Positions 23,837 to 31,369 of a DNA stretch of 52,652 nucleotides are shown piece after piece; position 1 is the first letter of the stretch; each line of letters starts with the position of its first letter. The stretch lies in contig NZ_GG657900.1 in the NCBI RefSeq assembly GCF_000156355.1, positions 1 to 52,652 of the forward strand. Direction: 5' to 3'. The position numbers were made by a program, and so were the translations under genes. The notes under the pieces were generated by a model. The model had not been told where the DNA came from. It ran no database searches and saw only the letters and a program-made list of their open reading frames with translations. Source of the stretch: Methylophaga thiooxydans DMS010. GTDB taxonomy: Bacteria > Pseudomonadota > Gammaproteobacteria > Nitrosococcales > Methylophagaceae.

Positions 23837-24385
23837 TTAACCCAGCCCCAGTATTTCTGTCTTGATTGAATCAATTGCTTTTTGGCTCATGCCTTGGCTG
23901 ACCATAGACTTTTCAGCTGTCGCTGCAGCTTCGTTAGCGGCTTCGGCTCTGATGGCTTTCTCTCGCTCTTCATTCATATTGGCCGCTGACTCCAGTCGCT
24001 GAACAGCGAGTGCCAATTGAGCCAGCATTTTTGGCTCTACAGGGGTATCACCTTCAGCCATATGCATTGCTGAATCAAACGCCATCGTGCGGATGATTTC
24101 ATTGACTAACTTACCAACCTGGCCTTGCGGTGCAGCGCCCAGCTTGCCGATCCACATGCTGGCCAGTTCGCGTGATTGCTGTAGTTTGGCTCCGACATCT
24201 TTCATCTTGACGGCATATCGATTGACCGCAGACTTGCTGACGCGATCATCAGTGCCGAGCTGTTCAAGGATGGCATTGATTTGTGCTGTGGCATCCAGTT
24301 GTGAGACTCGCGGATCTCGCAACAGGGTTTGCAGCTGCTCCAGAATATCGGCTGGCAATTGCTCAATGGATGAGGCGCGAGCCAT
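23837..24385 (-). CDS. Terminase small subunit, Mu gp27 family (DUF3486)
   Basis: A 182-aa helical protein beginning MARASSIEQLPADILEQLQT, with LDATAQINAILEQLG and VSKSAVNRYAVKMKDVGAKL, the DUF3486 N-terminal winged-helix pattern. The rest is a coiled coil (ESAANMNEEREKAIRAEAAN). It recognises the packaging start near the phage end. Its ATG shares a base with the TAA of the preceding small membrane gene (TAATG). Confidence 0.88.
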   Translation of the reverse strand: MARASSIEQLPADILEQLQTLLRDPRVSQLDATAQINAILEQLGTDDRVSKSAVNRYAVKMKDVGAKLQQSRELASMWIGKLGAAPQGQVGKLVNEIIRTMAFDSAMHMAEGDTPVEPKMLAQLALAVQRLESAANMNEEREKAIRAEAANEAAATAEKSMVSQGMSQKAIDSIKTEILGLG

Positions 24386-24558
24386 TATTCAGTCGTCTCT
24401 ACGCTGATGGTGATGGGTGAATAAGAATGTGACATCCCAACACCAAAGAAATAACCAGCGGCAATGATGTAGCAAAAAATAACCACACTCTTTAACACTT
24501 CTTTGCCGAAGCTCTTTATATCTTGCTGTAACAGCCAGTTCTTTAATTTTCTAATCAT
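24385..24558 (-). CDS. Small membrane protein, 57 aa
   Basis: A 57-codon frame fills the gap between the VpaChn25-type gene and the small terminase. It starts MIRKLKNWLLQQDIKSFGKE, has one membrane helix (SVVIFCYIIAAGYFFGVGM) and a short outside tail (SHSYSPITISVETTE). Its ATG overlaps the TGA of the upstream gene (ATGA) and its TAA overlaps the next ATG (TAATG). Both junctions show coupled translation, so it is very probably real although small. Position and topology suggest a lysis accessory (antiholin or spanin-like) or packaging-membrane link; no lipobox is seen. Confidence 0.75.
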   Translation of the reverse strand: MIRKLKNWLLQQDIKSFGKEVLKSVVIFCYIIAAGYFFGVGMSHSYSPITISVETTE

Positions 24559-24845
24559 GGTCGCGCTCTCCCAATACCATCAATTCGGCTCCGCCCCAGC
24601 GCAACATCGACGCCACGCTGAGTCACCTTGGCAATCAACAATTCACCAACCGTTGTAATCGCCAGCAGACCTTGCTCTTCCAGCCAGCGCAATTCGGTAC
24701 GAACACGATCAGCAGACACATCATGACCAACACTGGCCAAAATCATTTGCAAGATGTTTTCGTTATGCGAGTAGCCAGGGTCTTGCTCCAATGCCTGCAA
24801 TAAGGCAAGACGAATAGATTCTGTGAGTATTTGATTAAAGCTCAC
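24555..24845 (-). CDS. VpaChn25_0724-family phage winged-helix protein
   Basis: A 96-aa protein (starts MSFNQILTESIRLALLQALE; then GYSHNENILQMILASVGHDV and VRTELRWLEEQGLLAITTV) of the ArsR-like winged-helix type that recurs in Mu-like late operons just upstream of the terminase genes. It may be a regulator or a packaging accessory; its exact function is unknown. Both ends overlap neighbours by 4 bp. Confidence 0.85.
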   Translation of the reverse strand: MSFNQILTESIRLALLQALEQDPGYSHNENILQMILASVGHDVSADRVRTELRWLEEQGLLAITTVGELLIAKVTQRGVDVALGRSRIDGIGRARP

Positions 24846-25177
24846 CGCTTATCTCCTCGTAACAGATAGTCATTGATTAGCGTTAGCTGGGTTGTCATGG
24901 CTTTCAAAGAGCCAGTCATTTCGCTGATGTTTTCACTCATTCCATTCATGCGATTGTAGATATTGCTAAGGTCGGTATGCGTTGGTGCACCATTCATTCG
25001 CTCTTCAACGATATCCATTCGGCTAACTACTTTAACTATCTGCTGGCTCACTTCTTTAATCTCTGTTTTATTCACGCGATGGCGATTGATTAGCCAGGTG
25101 TAAACCCAATTACCTGCAAACAAAAAAGCCAGAAACACATCAAACCAAAACCTGTATGCGGTGTAATCTAATTCCAT
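24842..25177 (-). CDS. DUF2730 membrane-anchored coiled-coil protein, Mu gp25-like
   Basis: A 111-aa protein with an N-terminal membrane segment (FWFDVFLAFLFAGNWVYTWLI) and a coiled coil containing VSQQIVKVVSRMDIVEERMN and repeated NGMSENISEMTGSLKAM. This matches DUF2730 of Mu-like phages, found between the zinc-finger and winged-helix genes. Function unknown; membrane anchoring near the lysis genes suggests a spanin-like or lysis-timing role but no direct evidence. Confidence 0.85.
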   Translation of the reverse strand: MELDYTAYRFWFDVFLAFLFAGNWVYTWLINRHRVNKTEIKEVSQQIVKVVSRMDIVEERMNGAPTHTDLSNIYNRMNGMSENISEMTGSLKAMTTQLTLINDYLLRGDKR

Positions 25178-25405
25178 TTATCGCTCCCGCTTAGCCTTAA
25201 TGTTTTGACAGTCCACACAGCGCACCGCGTCTGGTCTTGCTTCCAGTCTTTTATTTGGAATCGGCTCACCACAATCCAAGCAATAGCGAATACCGTTTTC
25301 TTCATCAGGTTGTTCTGTTTCTCTGCTACTTCGAAGCACCGTCTGAATCGCGATATCCCTGTCTTTTTGTTCGCGCTCCTGGGCGCGGTCGAACACGTCC
25401 ACCAT
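25178..25405 (-). CDS. TraR/DksA-family C4 zinc-finger protein
   Basis: A 75-aa protein with the C4 zinc finger of TraR/DksA proteins: CLDCGEPIPNKRL and, 17 residues on, CVDCQNIKAKRER. The N-terminal helix (DVFDRAQEREQKDRDIAIQT) is short, as in TraR-type phage versions that enter the RNA polymerase secondary channel without ppGpp. It lies directly after the holin gene, with 2-bp gap. A role in shifting host transcription is likely by family but not shown. Confidence 0.9.
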   Translation of the reverse strand: MVDVFDRAQEREQKDRDIAIQTVLRSSRETEQPDEENGIRYCLDCGEPIPNKRLEARPDAVRCVDCQNIKAKRER

Positions 25406-25407
25406 GC

Positions 25408-25986
25408 TTATTTACTTTCCTTGTTACGGCTTAAAAGAGTAGATAGATTCTGAAATACGCCCGGAGGTGGCGTTTGTCCGGCTGACACTTGTTTATCATC
25501 AGAACGCTTTTTCACTGAGACACCCAGCACAGCAAGCGCGATTGCCCACATACCAGATAGGTTGACCATGGCATTGATAACAGCAGGAGCGTCATTCGGT
25601 GAAATAACGATCACAATGCCCAAAGCAGACATTTGTACAAACCATGTCACGGCAATGGTGTAACCGAAGAAAGGTCTCCAGCGACGGACGAATGAATCGC
25701 CAGAGGTGTACTCGGTTCGCATGGTGGCGTTGATGGTGGCCAACTGCTTGTTCTCGGCTTCTAGTTCGGCGAGAACGATAACGTTCATTTCTTTTTGCAG
25801 TTTTAGTTGAAGCTCTGGATCATGCTTTATTTTGGCTAAGGCTTCATCAGCGTTACCTGCGCCCGTTACTGCATTGGCTGCTTTAACAACCTTATCAGCG
25901 ACGTTACCAGCCCTATCCCCCATTAAAAGCCGGGTTAGCCCCGGCACGAATTGCGCTAATCCTAAAGCAATGCTAATCGGCTCCAT
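25408..25986 (-). CDS. 3TM-type holin
   Basis: A 192-aa protein of the phage 3TM holin family. The N-terminus is a hydrophobic helix (ISIALGLAQFVPGLTRLLMG), the middle is a helical AELEAENKQLATINATMR segment followed by FVRRWRPFFGYTIAVTWFVQ, the family's RPxxGY-like motif, and the C-terminus has two membrane helices. It would form lesions letting the adjacent endolysin reach the cell wall. Its ATG lies inside the endolysin gene end (14-bp overlap). Confidence 0.87.
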   Translation of the reverse strand: MEPISIALGLAQFVPGLTRLLMGDRAGNVADKVVKAANAVTGAGNADEALAKIKHDPELQLKLQKEMNVIVLAELEAENKQLATINATMRTEYTSGDSFVRRWRPFFGYTIAVTWFVQMSALGIVIVISPNDAPAVINAMVNLSGMWAIALAVLGVSVKKRSDDKQVSAGQTPPPGVFQNLSTLLSRNKESK

Positions 25987-26527
25987 GAGTCACCTCTGTA
26001 TTGATAAATTGCTGCAACACAAACAGACGGCGCATCCAGCCCATAATGAAGCGTTCTTGTGATGGGTTTTCAACGGCGAGGTCATGATAGAAGTCAGCCC
26101 GATAGGCAAGGCTGAGAGTGAGCTTGTTAGTAAGGTAGTCTTCGTTATTAGCGAAACGTCTGATAGCGCCAAGCGTTTCATCACCGATCACACCATCTAC
26201 TTCCACGCGATAAGCGCATTGAAGGAATTTGATTGCTGTTTTGGGCCGGTGGTTTACTACCGAGTCAAACAAGAAACAACCAATGACTGGTGGCAAATCG
26301 CCACAGCCATAGGCTTGCCAGTAGTCACGGAAATAGAGTGCAATGGCATCATCTAATGTCAGCAGTCTGATATTAAGATGGGGGTATTGACGCTTGCTGA
26401 TGCCGTAGTTGGTTTCGCCACCGGCATCGTTTGGATCATCCACATAGCCGCCTTCAATCTTCAAGACATGATTGACTGCTTTGAGGAAAAGTTCTGGGTA
26501 GGTTTTGTTTGTGTCCATGGGTTGCAT
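25973..26527 (-). CDS. Endolysin, GH108-family N-acetylmuramidase
   Basis: A 184-aa protein with the GH108 lysozyme opening: FLKAVNHVLKIEGGYVDDPN with the catalytic Glu in EGGY (E25), then GGETNYGISKRQYP, then YFRDYWQAYGCGDLPPVIGC and FDSVVNHRPKTAIKFLQ. The C-terminal half matches a peptidoglycan-binding domain (DGVIGDETLGAIRRF). It lacks a Sec signal, so it needs the holin. The start at 26527 is one of three in-frame choices (26548 TTG, 26518 ATG); all have weak ribosome sites. Confidence 0.92.
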   Translation of the reverse strand: MQPMDTNKTYPELFLKAVNHVLKIEGGYVDDPNDAGGETNYGISKRQYPHLNIRLLTLDDAIALYFRDYWQAYGCGDLPPVIGCFLFDSVVNHRPKTAIKFLQCAYRVEVDGVIGDETLGAIRRFANNEDYLTNKLTLSLAYRADFYHDLAVENPSQERFIMGWMRRLFVLQQFINTEVTHGAD

Positions 26528-26546
26528 GATGCTTTCTGGCACAAAC

Positions 26547-26573
26547 AAAAACGCCCTGAATGAGTTCAGGGCG
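26547..26573 (-). terminator. Intrinsic terminator between early/middle and late regions
   Basis: A perfect 9-bp stem (CGCCCTGAA at 26552-26560, TGAG loop, complement at 26565-26573) is followed on the minus strand by TTTTTGTTT. It ends transcripts arriving from 27007 and upstream. The late lysis genes start about 20 bp beyond, so a late promoter must overlap or lie just upstream, or late transcription must be antiterminated; I do not see a clear promoter. The stem core is nearly identical to that of the 17,344 terminator. The stretch 26,574-26,686 holds no gene. Confidence 0.85.
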
Positions 26574-26686
26574 CTGGGGTGTTACTACAATTTAGTTAAG
26601 CAGGTTTTAGAAGTCTGGGCAATCTTGAGTTATTTTTTTCAGACTGGCTGGAAGTTATAACCAAGCTGGAAATTTACCTATAAGAT

Positions 26687-27007
26687 TCATTGGACTTGGT
26701 CTTTCAGCTGACACCGTTGAACCCAACCGTTTGACATTGCATCCATATCTACTTTTTCAAAACTCTGCCCGGAACGGGCTGCAAATCTCTCAGCTGCCAT
26801 TCGGTAGCTATTATTTACCCAGTTACTACGCGACTCATACTGCTCATCATTCAATGTACTGGGGCTGCCATAAATGCGATTCGCTGCCAAACTCACCATA
26901 CCCTGAGCAGTGAAAGCATCACACCATGGCTGGAAGAGTGAGTCATCGGCTGCAAAAACTGATGAAGAAAGTAGTAGCGCATAGATACAAAAAGCGAGTT
27001 TTTTCAT
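26687..27007 (-). CDS. Secreted protein of unknown function
   Basis: A 106-aa protein with a clear Sec signal (MKKLAFCIYALLLSSSVFAA, cleavage after VFA|ADD). The mature part is a small helical domain with two cysteines (WCDAFTAQGMVSLAANRIY near the start and WVQRCQLKDQ at the end) that may form a disulfide in the periplasm. It stands alone between the RepA-like gene and the terminator, separate from head and tail genes. This position and export signal are typical of phage cargo acting on the envelope (surface exclusion or conversion), which is inference. Confidence 0.8.
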   Translation of the reverse strand: MKKLAFCIYALLLSSSVFAADDSLFQPWCDAFTAQGMVSLAANRIYGSPSTLNDEQYESRSNWVNNSYRMAAERFAARSGQSFEKVDMDAMSNGWVQRCQLKDQVQ

Positions 27008-27024
27008 TTTTAAGTTCCTTTTAT

Positions 27025-27083
27025 CAACAACCGATACAACCGCTACAACTTAGCAGATAGGTTGTTCGCGTTGTAGTGGTTGT
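27025..27083. repeat. Inverted repeat and 9-bp tandem units between the RepA-like and secreted-protein genes
   Basis: The 75-bp gap holds two adjacent 9-bp units, CCGATACAA (27031-27039) and CCGCTACAA (27040-27048), preceded by a partial copy. The segment 27036-27049 (ACAACCGCTACAAC) is the complement of 27070-27083 (GTTGTAGTGGTTGT) with a single mismatch, giving a 14-bp stem with a 20-nt loop. No T-run follows. It could be an operator, a replication-type iteron cluster for the neighbouring RepA-like protein, or an mRNA structure. Confidence 0.6.
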
Positions 27084-27991
27084 TAAACCAAACTATAGGT
27101 GTAAGCACCTTTTATTTTCTCAGATTGCCAGTGAATACGGTCAAAGCGATCTAGTCTATCACGGGCGGTTTTATCATCTTTTTTGTGACCGCAGGCGTCC
27201 AGTAGCTTGGTTTTATTCAAACTACCTTGCTCCTTCAGCACGGTTTTTACCTTGTCGATAAACGCTCTTTCTTCATCGTTGAGTGTGACTTCGTCGAGAT
27301 CCAGTTCGGTTAAAAACAGATCTGCCACTTCTATTCTTAGTGCGATATTGGCAATGGCAGCACGTTCTTTTTTAACTTCGAGCAGCCAGCGAATTTCACC
27401 TTCGGGCGAGTCCGCTTTGATAAGACGGTACATATTATCGACGCTGTTACGTAGGTTGTTTGATCCTTGATAGTTGCTGCCGTTCTTGGTGGAGTGATGC
27501 AACACAATAATGGTGGCACCGGCGTCACGTATCTTTTTCAGCTTGTTGCCGATCCGCATGGCTGTCAGGTCATTATTGATATCACCAAAGTCTCTGAGAC
27601 TGTCCAGCATCAGCAGCATGTTTTTAAACGCGTTGCCATAGGCTCTGTTTTCAAGCTCATCCAGCAGTTCGAGTGGCTCACCATTGAACTTACTGCGGTG
27701 CGAGTAGGTTAGATTCGGGCAGGCTTCGATCAGTTTATGTTCGATGCCACGCTCTTTCAGCACACTGATGGGGTTATCGACATCGATGTACAGCACATTC
27801 ATCGCGCCTTGCTCACTACCACTGTTGTGTTCAGTGGCATATTTTGCCAGCCCGAAAAGCAACCAGCTTTTACCCATGCCGCCATCGGCATAGATCATAG
27901 TGATTTGTTTTTTAGGCAAAAAATTAGGGTATAAAAACTCAACACTATCGTTGAAGTCATCAGTTGTGAGTGGATTGATAAAATCGAACAT
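27083..27991 (-). CDS. RepA-like (RecA-fold) ATPase
   Basis: A 302-aa ATPase of the hexameric RepA/AAA_25 group. Walker A is at 37-42 (GGMGKS in ITMIYADGGMGKSWLL), Walker B is MLLMLDSLRD, and the HH motif (IIVLHHSTKNGSNYQGSNNL) is the sensor typical of RepA/KaiC-type ATPases. The C-terminus holds a small winged-helix domain (LDACGHKKDDKTARDRLDRF). The family includes plasmid replicative helicases and phage accessory ATPases. Its gene shares a base with the Mor gene (coupled). Mu has no such gene, so its role here, helicase for replicative transposition or regulator, is open. Confidence 0.85.
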   Translation of the reverse strand: MFDFINPLTTDDFNDSVEFLYPNFLPKKQITMIYADGGMGKSWLLFGLAKYATEHNSGSEQGAMNVLYIDVDNPISVLKERGIEHKLIEACPNLTYSHRSKFNGEPLELLDELENRAYGNAFKNMLLMLDSLRDFGDINNDLTAMRIGNKLKKIRDAGATIIVLHHSTKNGSNYQGSNNLRNSVDNMYRLIKADSPEGEIRWLLEVKKERAAIANIALRIEVADLFLTELDLDEVTLNDEERAFIDKVKTVLKEQGSLNKTKLLDACGHKKDDKTARDRLDRFDRIHWQSEKIKGAYTYSLV

Positions 27992-28365
27992 TAAAAGAGA
28001 TCCTGTTGTTTGTCATTTTCAAGTTGACGCTGTTTAGCCTGGCGTTTGTAGACAGCGCGTTCAGTAATTTTTTGTGTCCGGGCGACTTCTGCTTTGGTAA
28101 AGCCTTGATCAAGCAGACGGCTTGTCTCTGCCAGATCCACTTGGTATAGCCTTGCTTGAAGCTTGGGGATGGCGATTTTCTCATTACGGAAGGTATGCAC
28201 GAACTGTTTGTATTGATCTGGACTAAGCACTTGCTTTAGGTCACCTTGCCCCGGCACTCGAATAGTGACACCACCGAACTGTTTCACCAGACGCAACAGT
28301 CCATCAAGACCGATCACATCGGCTATCTCTCTGGCTACAGGTGGTAAATAATCAGGTAAATTCAC
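27991..28365 (-). CDS. mor: Mor-family transcription activator
   Basis: A 124-aa protein with the Mor/C-type pattern: PPVAREIADVIGLDGLLRLV, then GVTIRVPG and a C-terminal helix-turn-helix (LLDQGFTKAEVARTQKITER, then AVYKRQAKQRQ). In Mu, Mor activates the middle promoter and its paralogue C activates late promoters. Only one such gene is present here, so this protein probably covers late activation alone. It follows GemA by 16 bp. Confidence 0.9.
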   Translation of the reverse strand: MNLPDYLPPVAREIADVIGLDGLLRLVKQFGGVTIRVPGQGDLKQVLSPDQYKQFVHTFRNEKIAIPKLQARLYQVDLAETSRLLDQGFTKAEVARTQKITERAVYKRQAKQRQLENDKQQDLF

Positions 28366-28381
28366 TGGCTCGGTACCTTGC

Positions 28382-28990
28382 TTATGGCAGCGCTACTTGA
28401 GTGGCACGTTCAAACGCGACTTTGTCATTAAGGTGATCGACGATGGCATTGAGTAGCGGCACATTACGACGCCACTTGCTGGCATTCGCACGGCCTGCTA
28501 CCAGCTTCTCGACATAGCTTTCGCTCAGGTTCATGGCATCCAGTAGGTACTCAACGGTTTGCAGCAGGCTGCGTTTTTTCTGTTCCTGATATAACGCGGC
28601 AATGATCGCTTCAAACTGCTGACGCTTGTGCACCCACTCCAGACGTTCAATACCAGGACGGCCTGTTGTTGCATGGCCTTTACCACCGGTGACGTGCCAG
28701 GCTATGGTTTCAGCGTATTCCCAACTGAGTTGCATATCGGTCAGTAAGGCTTCAATTTTTGCCATATACGGGCTGCGATTGAATGGCTTTCTGCCTGCGC
28801 GTTTAGGTGGTTTAATCGCTTTGGCATCACGTAGCAAATTGACTAAATGTTTCAATTCTTTGTCCGTCATCTTGCTGCACGAACGTTCACCGGTATGGTC
28901 TCCTTGCCATGTGCGACGAGCTTCTTCGTCCTTAAACAAGCGGCTAGCGCCGATATGAACAAGCTGGATTAGCTTTTGTCTTGAACTCAT
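28382..28990 (-). CDS. gemA: GemA/Gp16-family regulatory protein
   Basis: A 202-aa protein matching the Mu GemA/gp16 (DUF1018) family: [40 protein letters not shown], then RRRAGRK-like basic region and [20 protein letters not shown]. GemA alters host gene expression and DNA topology in Mu. The C-terminal half ([20 protein letters not shown]) is a helix-turn-helix-like region. The start overlaps the HD-domain gene by 4 bp. Confidence 0.88.
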   Translation of the reverse strand: MSSRQKLIQLVHIGASRLFKDEEARRTWQGDHTGERSCSKMTDKELKHLVNLLRDAKAIKPPKRAGRKPFNRSPYMAKIEALLTDMQLSWEYAETIAWHVTGGKGHATTGRPGIERLEWVHKRQQFEAIIAALYQEQKKRSLLQTVEYLLDAMNLSESYVEKLVAGRANASKWRRNVPLLNAIVDHLNDKVAFERATQVALP

Positions 28991-29538
28991 AGCTGCCCCA
29001 CGATTTGTAGATAACGGCCAACAAACATTAAAAACGCTGTGCTGGGAGACACTGGTTCAATGGCTTTTTTTAATGGCTCAATATCTTTAATTAACGGCCA
29101 TTCATCATCGTGTGGTGCCATCAAGTCACGCTGCTCTGTGGCTAACAAGACCAAGTCTGCGTGCTTCACTTCTGCAGGCATCTCAGCGTCTAACCCAAAA
29201 CGGCCTAACACGGCTTTTTCAACACGCTTCTCTATTTCACGATAATCGGGCAAGAGGTTTTTCAGTGGTCTGGCCACATCACCAACAAACGCCTCTGCGG
29301 CATCATGCAGCAGTCCGTGCAAAGCCATTTCAGGCGGTACAATTTCAGACACATAAACCGAATGTTGGGCTACGCTGTAGAACTTATTAGTGTGGCCAGC
29401 GAAGCGGCAAATGTTTGATAGGCCATGAGCGGCAACGTAAATGTCGAACTCAGACTCTTCAGGACACATAAAGTTAAAGTATTCACCACTGATAGTGAGT
29501 ATGTCTGGTCGCATCTCGCTTGCTTCTTTCATGTTCAT
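28987..29538 (-). CDS. HD-domain phosphohydrolase (YfbR-like)
   Basis: A 183-aa HD protein. It has [20 protein letters not shown] with the first His, the doublet [20 protein letters not shown] (HD plus DxxEA), and the downstream [20 protein letters not shown] with the last Asp, the full metal-binding set H...HD...D. Similar phage proteins act as 5'-nucleotidases or dNTP hydrolases. The start at 29538 is preferred from AGAGGA about 10 nt upstream; it shares a base with the preceding stop (TAATG). It may adjust nucleotide pools or counter host nucleotide-based defences; that is inference. Confidence 0.88.
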   Translation of the reverse strand: MNMKEASEMRPDILTISGEYFNFMCPEESEFDIYVAAHGLSNICRFAGHTNKFYSVAQHSVYVSEIVPPEMALHGLLHDAAEAFVGDVARPLKNLLPDYREIEKRVEKAVLGRFGLDAEMPAEVKHADLVLLATEQRDLMAPHDDEWPLIKDIEPLKKAIEPVSPSTAFLMFVGRYLQIVGQL

Positions 29539-29732
29539 TATTTGGATTCCTCTAACGATCCCCAGCTCCATGCAATGGAGTTATGGCCACAATGTTTACA
29601 GCGGAGGATATGAATGTTTTCCGGTGTAACCTCTTTTGCTGTTTTGTACTTGTGACCAGATATATACCGACCACGACTAAGCGACCGCCAGATGCAACGT
29701 GCAAAACAGATTGGGTTCCTTAATTCATCCAT
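29538..29732 (-). CDS. Small zinc-ribbon-like protein
   Basis: A 64-aa protein (starts [20 protein letters not shown]; later [17 protein letters not shown]). The pairs CFARC and CKHC are spaced like a four-cysteine zinc ribbon. A GGGAG site 5-6 nt upstream favours the ATG at 29732 over a GTG seven codons earlier. It overlaps the HD gene by one base. Function unknown. The gap before it (29,733-29,900) contains only a short CCCC/GGGG hairpin near 29,763-29,776 and no gene that I can support. Confidence 0.7.
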   Translation of the reverse strand: MDELRNPICFARCIWRSLSRGRYISGHKYKTAKEVTPENIHILRCKHCGHNSIAWSWGSLEESK

Positions 29733-29900
29733 ATCATCTCCCGGATTTTTCACTGCCTTAACCCCAACGAAGGGGCTAAGTAATCCGTCTCGTGGATCAG
29801 TCGGCGTTGCCCGGCGGGGAGAAAGGTTATAAAACCCACCGTCTCAGCTGCAGTCTGTTAGTTTTTTGCTGGCACCACCTGTCTGCTGACGCGCCGTTGG

Positions 29901-30125
29901 TTAAGCGGATTTAGGCTGAATATCGATGACGCGATACTTCAACTGTCGTTGAACCCCATCACGGGGACTGGTGACGGTTGGTCGCTCACCAACTTTTATG
30001 TCTGATACAAACGTGCCACTCCAGATACCAGCCTGAAATGGTCTTGAATCAACAACGACGCCATCTTCATCGATGTCCCACTCCAGAAAGTCCTGGCCCC
30101 TGTCTTCGAATACAATCATTTCCAT
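29901..30125 (-). CDS. Hypothetical early protein (74 aa)
   Basis: A 74-aa beta-rich protein (starts MEMIVFEDRGQDFLEWDIDE; ends KYRVIDIQPKSA). The start at 30125 is preceded by GAGG (about 8 nt); a longer frame of 121 codons exists but overlaps the DUF3164 gene and is out of keeping with it. It lies 8 bp after DUF3164 in the early operon. No family recognised. Confidence 0.65.
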   Translation of the reverse strand: MEMIVFEDRGQDFLEWDIDEDGVVVDSRPFQAGIWSGTFVSDIKVGERPTVTSPRDGVQRQLKYRVIDIQPKSA

Positions 30126-30133
30126 AGAAGACC

Positions 30134-30751
30134 TCACAGAGCAGCCATATCGAGAGCCAGATTCTGAAACTTGCTCTCGGTGGTCGGGCGGTAATAGAAA
30201 CGCACATAGGCGCTGGAGCCAGTGATTTGCATCGAATCTTTCAGCGCCTCCATGGCTTGCTTCCATTTGTGATCGTCAATCTCCAGCCGCAGCAGTCCGA
30301 GGATTCGGGCAGCACTAAGCTGGCCTTCAGTGTTGGTTTTGAAGGCGTGATCGACCAGGGCTTTGATATTGTCGTTGCTGCCTTCTGACCATTCTTGAAT
30401 GCATTCATCAATCAGGGATTTAGCTGCTTCAGCACGCTCATCGAAGTGCAACAGCTCGGCCATTTGAATGCGAATCTGGCGTTTACCGTCATAGCTGGTG
30501 AGGCTGATATTGCCTTTTTTGCCACCGAGCTTGGCATCGTATTTTTCTGCAACAAGCTCGACGAAGGCATAAACGTCATTCATCGCCTGAGCTTTGAAGG
30601 CGACCATCTGCTCTCGCAGCAACTCGGCCTTACCAAACAGTTCTTCGATAAGATCATCACGATCCAGATCGATTTGTTTGATTTTGCTAATGGGTACAAG
30701 GTGACCTTGTGCGTTCACCTTGTGTTGCTCTGTATTGATAGCTGTATTCAT
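30134..30751 (-). CDS. DUF3164 protein
   Basis: A 205-aa protein that fits DUF3164 of Mu-like phages: GHLVPISKIKQIDLDRDDLI, then EKYDAKLGGKKGNISLTSYD, IQMAELLHFDERAEAAKSLI, and a C-terminal YVRFYYRPTTESKFQNLALD. In relatives it is encoded a few genes after MuB and is often compared with host-nuclease inhibitors by position only. Its role here is unknown. It follows the 30765 gene by 13 bp. Confidence 0.85.
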   Translation of the reverse strand: MNTAINTEQHKVNAQGHLVPISKIKQIDLDRDDLIEELFGKAELLREQMVAFKAQAMNDVYAFVELVAEKYDAKLGGKKGNISLTSYDGKRQIRIQMAELLHFDERAEAAKSLIDECIQEWSEGSNDNIKALVDHAFKTNTEGQLSAARILGLLRLEIDDHKWKQAMEALKDSMQITGSSAYVRFYYRPTTESKFQNLALDMAAL

Positions 30752-30764
30752 GGGTTACTCCTGT

Positions 30765-31034
30765 TTAAGCCACAACTTTCCACTGCACCTGGCAGCCGCT
30801 GACTTCTGTGGCGTAGGTTTCGAGACGACGTAGGCCGGTTTTAATGCGGGTTTTTGTGCCGCCCTTAAGTCCACCTGGACTGTCGTTGTAGCCGACGATG
30901 GTGATGGTCGGCTTTCTGGCTTCACCGATGTTGATATCGGTAATGGTGAGGCCACGTCGTGCTAGTTCTGCTAAGCAGTGGCGAACGTCTTCTACTTTTT
31001 TGCTGATGATGTCGTTACCCAAATTCTTGTTCAT
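30765..31034 (-). CDS. Hypothetical early protein (89 aa)
   Basis: An 89-aa protein with a helix (KKVEDVRHCLAELARRGLTI) followed by short strands (TDINIGEARKPTITIVGY) and a basic Gly-rich region (GGLKGGTKTRIKTGLRRLET). No family recognised. It sits 2 bp after the Cys-rich HTH gene and 13 bp before DUF3164, in an unbroken early operon. Confidence 0.7.
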   Translation of the reverse strand: MNKNLGNDIISKKVEDVRHCLAELARRGLTITDINIGEARKPTITIVGYNDSPGGLKGGTKTRIKTGLRRLETYATEVSGCQVQWKVVA

Positions 31035-31036
31035 GA

Positions 31037-31369
31037 TTAGGCTCCAATTTTGCTGTGTTCACAGCCGCCACGGCAGGCTCTATAAAGTTGAATGCGTGTC
31101 GGGTTTGTTGCTGCATACGGGCGGCTTTGGTATTCAATGCATTGGTCGCTGGGGATAGCACCAACCACCGGGCATTGCACACTGCCGGACATAAACTTGC
31201 CTTCAATGAGTGCTTGCAGTCGGTCAGTTCTGCCGGGGTATTTACTCTTGATGACCTGGTTAATCACGGTTGGTGAAGGAAAGCCATCATTCTGTCTGAG
31301 AACAGCGGCCACCTTGGCTTGTGATGTTTTCTCACATTCGGTTTTGAGTACTTGTTTCCAGTCGCTCAT
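31037..31369 (-). CDS. HTH protein with a cysteine-rich tail
   Basis: A 110-aa protein. The first 60 residues ([20 protein letters not shown], then [15 protein letters not shown]) form a helix-turn-helix of the type used by small phage regulators. The C-terminal part has four Cys ([23 protein letters not shown]) that could bind zinc. The ATG overlaps the csrA stop (ATGA), so it is translated together with CsrA. Target unknown. Confidence 0.75.
   Translation of the reverse strand: MSDWKQVLKTECEKTSQAKVAAVLRQNDGFPSPTVINQVIKSKYPGRTDRLQALIEGKFMSGSVQCPVVGAIPSDQCIEYQSRPYAATNPTRIQLYRACRGGCEHSKIGA

Noticed and set aside
26574..26686. AGTCTG/CAGACT inverted repeat with a T-run inside, considered as terminator or late promoter element
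   Set aside because: The stem is six base pairs around a loop of about 25 nt, too weak to support a call.
27991..28365. Search for a second activator corresponding to Mu C
   Set aside because: Only one Mor-family gene was found; no late promoter motif could be tied to it, so no C gene or C-dependent promoter is listed.
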